In this document: positions 5,233 to 7,870 of the stretch, in pieces
Layout: each line of letters starts with the position of its first letter
Numbering within the stretch: position 1 is the first letter of the stretch
NCBI GenBank assembly: GCA_902468695.1
Contig: CABQZS010000230.1
Span: 1 to 7,870 of the forward strand
Direction of reading: 5' to 3'
Source: an uncultured Collinsella sp.
GTDB lineage: Bacteria; Actinomycetota; Coriobacteriia; Coriobacteriales; Coriobacteriaceae
Length of the DNA: 7,870 nucleotides
Translations under genes and position numbers: made by a program
Notes under the pieces: generated by a model
Seen by the model: only the letters and a program-made list of their open reading frames with translations
The model's database searches: none
What the model was told of the DNA's origin: nothing

Positions 5233-5260
5233 CCCCCGTATTGGTTCAATTTAGCCAACC

Positions 5261-7240
5261 TTAGTCAATTGGATTGAGCGCGTCGATCTGCACAAGCCAC
5301 AGACGCGAGCTGGCGTCGCTCGGCATACGCCAATCGCCGCGCGGGCTGAGCGTCACCGAGCCCACCTTGGGACCATCGGGCAGGCAGCTGCGCTTAAACT
5401 GCTGGGCAAAGAAGCGACGATAGAACGTACGCAGCCACGTGTGGACGGTCTTGGCGTCGTAGACGCCCTCGAAGCTCTTGAGCGCCATGCGGTAGATCTT
5501 GCCCGGCTCAAAGCCAAAACGCAGCAGGTAGTAGAGGAAGTAGTCGTGCAGCTCGTACGGGCCCACCAAATCCTCGGTCTTCTGCGCAATCTCGCCGTCG
5601 CCCGTGGGCGGCAGAAGCTCGGGGGACACCGGCGTATCGAGGATGTCGAGCAGTGTCTCGGCAATGCGCCCGCCAAAGACATCGGCGGCATAGCGCACCA
5701 AGTGACGCACGAGCGTCTTGGGCACGCTTGCGTTGACGGCGTACATGCTCATGTGGTCGCCGTTATAGGTAGCCCAACCGAGCGCCAGCTCCGACAGGTC
5801 GCCCGTGCCGATGACAAAACCGCCAGCCTGGTTGGCCAAGTCCATCAGAATCTGCGTGCGCTCGCGGGCCTGGCTGTTCTCGTAGGTCACGTCCTGCACG
5901 GCCGGATCGTGCTCGATGTCCTTGAAGTGCTGCTCCACAGCCGCGTGGATCGAAACCTCGCGGAAGCTCACACCCAGGTCGCGGGCGAGCGACTCGGCAT
6001 TCGACTTGGTGCGATGCGTCGTGCCAAAGCCGGGCATGGACACGGCTGTGATACCGGTGCGCGGCAGCCCCAGCGCATCGAAAGCGCGAACTGTCACGAG
6101 CAGCGCCAGCGTGGAGTCCAGGCCGCCTGAAAGACCGATGACAGCCGCCTTGGTGCCCGTATGGGCAAGGCGGGTCTTGAGGCCGGCGGTCTGCAGGTCG
6201 AGGATGGTCTCGCAGCGCTCGGCCAGGTCACCATGGTCGGCCGGCACAAAGGGAGCGCGGGGGAAGACACGGTCGATGTCGAACGCATCGCGCAGGACAG
6301 GTTCGTCTGTCAGCACGCCCTCAAACGAAAATTCAACGGTCGCGGCCTCCGGTGTATCGTCTGTGCGCGTCCACGTCGTCGAGCGACGGCGCTCGGCAAC
6401 CAGACGGTCAAGGTCAACATCGGCGATGGCCATGTCGCAGGTAAGTAGCTTGGTCGCGGCGAGCTTGGAGCCGTTTTCGTAGACGAGGTTCTCGCCCGCA
6501 AAGACCATGTCGGTCGTGGACTCGCCCTCGCTCGCGTCTGCATAGGCATAGGCGCAGTACAGGCGCGCACTCTGATTGGAGATGAGGCTGCGGCGGTAAT
6601 CTGCCTTACCGATAATCTCGTCCGAGGCCGACGGGTTGAGAATCACCGTCGCACCGGCAAGCGCCATCTCGGTCGAAGGGGGCGCCGGCACCCACAGGTC
6701 CTCACAGACCTCAACGCCCAGCACCAGGTCCTCGGCGCCCTCATCACAGCAGCGGTAGACAAGCCCCGAACCCAGCGGAACCGGACCCTGACCGGCAAAT
6801 TCAACCCACACGGGATCCGCAGGCGCCGGAGCAAACCAGCGGCGCTCGTAGAACTCGCCATAGTTGGGCAGATACTTTTTGGCCGTAAGACCCAAAAGCT
6901 CGCCCGCGCAGCACACGGCGGCGCAGTTGTAGATATTCTCGGCAACTGCAACGGGAAGACCGATGGTAAAGACAATCGGCAGCTCACGAGTCTCGTCGAG
7001 GATATGTACCAGAGCGGCCTCACAGGCATGCAGCAGCGTGCGGTTATGGAACAGGTCGGCCGCGGTATAGCCGCACAAGTTGAGCTCGGGCAGCACCAGC
7101 GCGCGAACGCCGCGCTCGGTAGCCTCGCGAACAGCCGCCAGCGCAACCTCGGCATTGCCTTCGACATCGGCCACGCGAATCTGCGGTGAGGCCGCCGCCA
7201 CACGCAAAAAGCCATCAGACTGAGAAAGGTGAAGATTCAT
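5261..7240 (-). CDS. nadE: Glutamine-dependent NAD+ synthase
   Basis: This 659-residue two-domain cytoplasmic enzyme makes NAD+ from deamido-NAD+, ATP and glutamine, the last step of NAD synthesis. The N-terminal nitrilase-type glutaminase (about 12-290) shows Glu52 (LPELNLCGY), Lys121 (AKKYLPNYGEFYERRWF) and Cys179 (VEVCEDLW), the expected Glu-Lys-Cys triad. Glu52 and Lys121 fall at the same numbers as in the mycobacterial enzyme. The C-terminal synthetase domain (about 335-620) has the ATP-binding SGGLDS at 371-376 and GTGDLSELALGW at 478-489. The length fits the fused glutamine-dependent type rather than the short ammonia-dependent type. ATG at 7240 has GGGAG 7 nt upstream; an in-frame ATG at 7267 (adds 9 residues) has no Shine-Dalgarno. 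A TACAAT -10 box lies about 50 bp upstream, and a terminator-like hairpin follows. Confidence 0.96.
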   Translation of the reverse strand: MNLHLSQSDGFLRVAAASPQIRVADVEGNAEVALAAVREATERGVRALVLPELNLCGYTAADLFHNRTLLHACEAALVHILDETRELPIVFTIGLPVAVAENIYNCAAVCCAGELLGLTAKKYLPNYGEFYERRWFAPAPADPVWVEFAGQGPVPLGSGLVYRCCDEGAEDLVLGVEVCEDLWVPAPPSTEMALAGATVILNPSASDEIIGKADYRRSLISNQSARLYCAYAYADASEGESTTDMVFAGENLVYENGSKLAATKLLTCDMAIADVDLDRLVAERRRSTTWTRTDDTPEAATVEFSFEGVLTDEPVLRDAFDIDRVFPRAPFVPADHGDLAERCETILDLQTAGLKTRLAHTGTKAAVIGLSGGLDSTLALLVTVRAFDALGLPRTGITAVSMPGFGTTHRTKSNAESLARDLGVSFREVSIHAAVEQHFKDIEHDPAVQDVTYENSQARERTQILMDLANQAGGFVIGTGDLSELALGWATYNGDHMSMYAVNASVPKTLVRHLVRYAADVFGGRIAETLLDILDTPVSPELLPPTGDGEIAQKTEDLVGPYELHDYFLYYLLRFGFEPGKIYRMALKSFEGVYDAKTVHTWLRTFYRRFFAQQFKRSCLPDGPKVGSVTLSPRGDWRMPSDASSRLWLVQIDALNPID

Positions 7241-7288
7241 AAGAATGCTCCCATGCGTAGACGCCATTCACAACAATTAGCAAGCCCT

Positions 7289-7294
7289 ATTGTA
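7289..7294 (-). promoter_or_regulatory. Probable -10 box of nadE
   Basis: ATTGTA on the plus strand reads TACAAT on the minus strand, a 5/6 match to TATAAT. It would give a leader of about 42 nt before the nadE ATG. The -35 region is not convincing at standard spacing. Confidence 0.45.
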
Positions 7295-7321
7295 GTTCAA
7301 CCGCCGGGTGTAACCGCATCC

Positions 7322-7334
7322 CACCAACTTGGTG
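7322..7334. promoter_or_regulatory. Palindrome CACCAACTTGGTG in the divergent region
   Basis: CACCAA and TTGGTG form a perfect 6-bp inverted repeat around one base, between the divergent nadE and 7444 genes and just upstream of the nadE -10 box. It has the size and position of a repressor or activator site for one or both genes. A second palindrome, GGGTACCC, lies at 7390-7397, closer to the plus-strand gene. Confidence 0.35.
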
Positions 7335-7443
7335 AGCTATTGATGAGTTGATGGTATCTGTTAAATGTCACGTACGATTCACATCTGGTGGGTACCCTGA
7401 TGGCTACATGAAACGAAGCAGATTTACACCGGGAGGGTCCCGC

Positions 7444-7870
7444 ATGACAACCAAGTACACTGACGCGCCGCGCACGCGCGTCATGACACCGTCCGCGCTC
7501 AACAACGGCGTTCACGAAAACCATTCCATCGGACAGACCATGGCCATCGCGCCCAAAAAGGGCCTGTTCGACGACATTTCCATTCCCCAGATCATCGCCG
7601 GCGCCGCAGCTGCCGCCACGAGCGTCGCGCTTGCTTCCAAGATCGGTATCGCCGGATCGGTGATCGGCGCCGCCGTGAGCTCGGTTATCACCGTTGTGTC
7701 CTCGCAGGTCTACCGCCACTTTATCTCTGCCAGCGCCAAAGCCCTCAAAGGTACGCACGCCGCCGTCGACTACCCCGCCGGCGCCTATGAGCCCGTTGAG
7801 TTTGATGCCGAGGAGCACCTGGGCGGCGCCGCGACTGCGCAGGAGATGCGCCAGATTGCGGGGCGCGCGA
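7444..7870 (+). CDS. Hypothetical protein with a central hydrophobic domain (partial, 3' end outside window)
   Basis: ATG at 7444 has a strong GGGAGG Shine-Dalgarno (7431-7436) 7 nt upstream, and the frame stays open to the right edge (142 codons visible). The first 45 residues are polar (MTTKYTDAPRTRVMTPSALN...). Residues 47-90 are hydrophobic and rich in Ala, Ile, Val and Gly (IPQIIAGAAAAATSVALASK, then IGIAGSVIGAAVSSVITVVS). They could form two short membrane helices around a Gly-containing turn, with a polar tail rich in Ala, Glu and Asp. Similar Ala/Gly-rich paired-helix segments occur, as I recall, in uncharacterised actinobacterial proteins. No signal peptide or catalytic motif is visible. 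It is divergent from nadE. Its function is unknown. Confidence 0.75.
   Translation, partial: MTTKYTDAPRTRVMTPSALNNGVHENHSIGQTMAIAPKKGLFDDISIPQIIAGAAAAATSVALASKIGIAGSVIGAAVSSVITVVSSQVYRHFISASAKALKGTHAAVDYPAGAYEPVEFDAEEHLGGAATAQEMRQIAGRA

Noticed and set aside
1..7870. CRISPR array, toxin-antitoxin pair, transposase or phage genes
   Set aside because: No regularly spaced repeats, no short paired ORFs with good ribosome binding sites and no mobile-element protein motifs were found on either strand.

Overview
The window is GC-rich, Gram-positive-type chromosomal DNA. A DapH-type acetylase, a clostridial/actinobacterial-style NA37 nucleoid protein, a two-domain glutamine-dependent NAD+ synthase and strong GGGAG-type ribosome binding sites together suggest a fermentative high-GC Gram-positive such as a member of the Coriobacteriia (Collinsella-like). 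That placement is an inference from gene content and composition; no rRNA or marker gene is present.

Layout, left to right. Positions 1-182 (+) hold the last 59 codons of dapH (diaminopimelate/lysine synthesis). Positions 183-435 are a non-coding convergent gap with several nested and competing inverted repeats, closed by a bidirectional intrinsic terminator. Six genes follow, the first five on the minus strand (in transcription order nadE, aminotransferase, ldh, DUF2974 hydrolase, NA37 protein). These are: NA37 nucleoid-associated protein (436-1440); DUF2974/Mbeg1-like alpha/beta hydrolase (1552-2712); L-lactate dehydrogenase (2827-3777); class I/II PLP aminotransferase (3979-5142); and NAD+ synthase (5261-7240). 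A divergent 203-bp gap with promoter and operator-like palindromes leads to a plus-strand gene for a small, probably membrane-inserted protein of unknown function. It starts at 7444 and runs off the right edge.

Metabolic reading: nadE makes NAD+ and ldh regenerates NAD+ from NADH by reducing pyruvate, so the two genes share cofactor logic. The aminotransferase resembles DapL/PatA-type enzymes and could act in amino-acid or diaminopimelate metabolism, as dapH does. These are neighbours on one strand, but terminator-like hairpins separate them, so a single simple operon is not supported.

The most notable signals are non-coding. (1) A pair of about 31-35 nt hairpin repeats in the same orientation closely brackets the DUF2974 gene and shows a compensatory stem change. 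(2) An intergenic RNA-like fold at 230-360 favours the minus strand (UUCG loop, G-U wobble) and has mutually exclusive pairings. (3) Terminator-like hairpins sit immediately upstream of the Shine-Dalgarno sequences of the aminotransferase and ldh. I see no CRISPR array, tRNA, rRNA, phage or transposase gene, and no clear novel multi-gene system.
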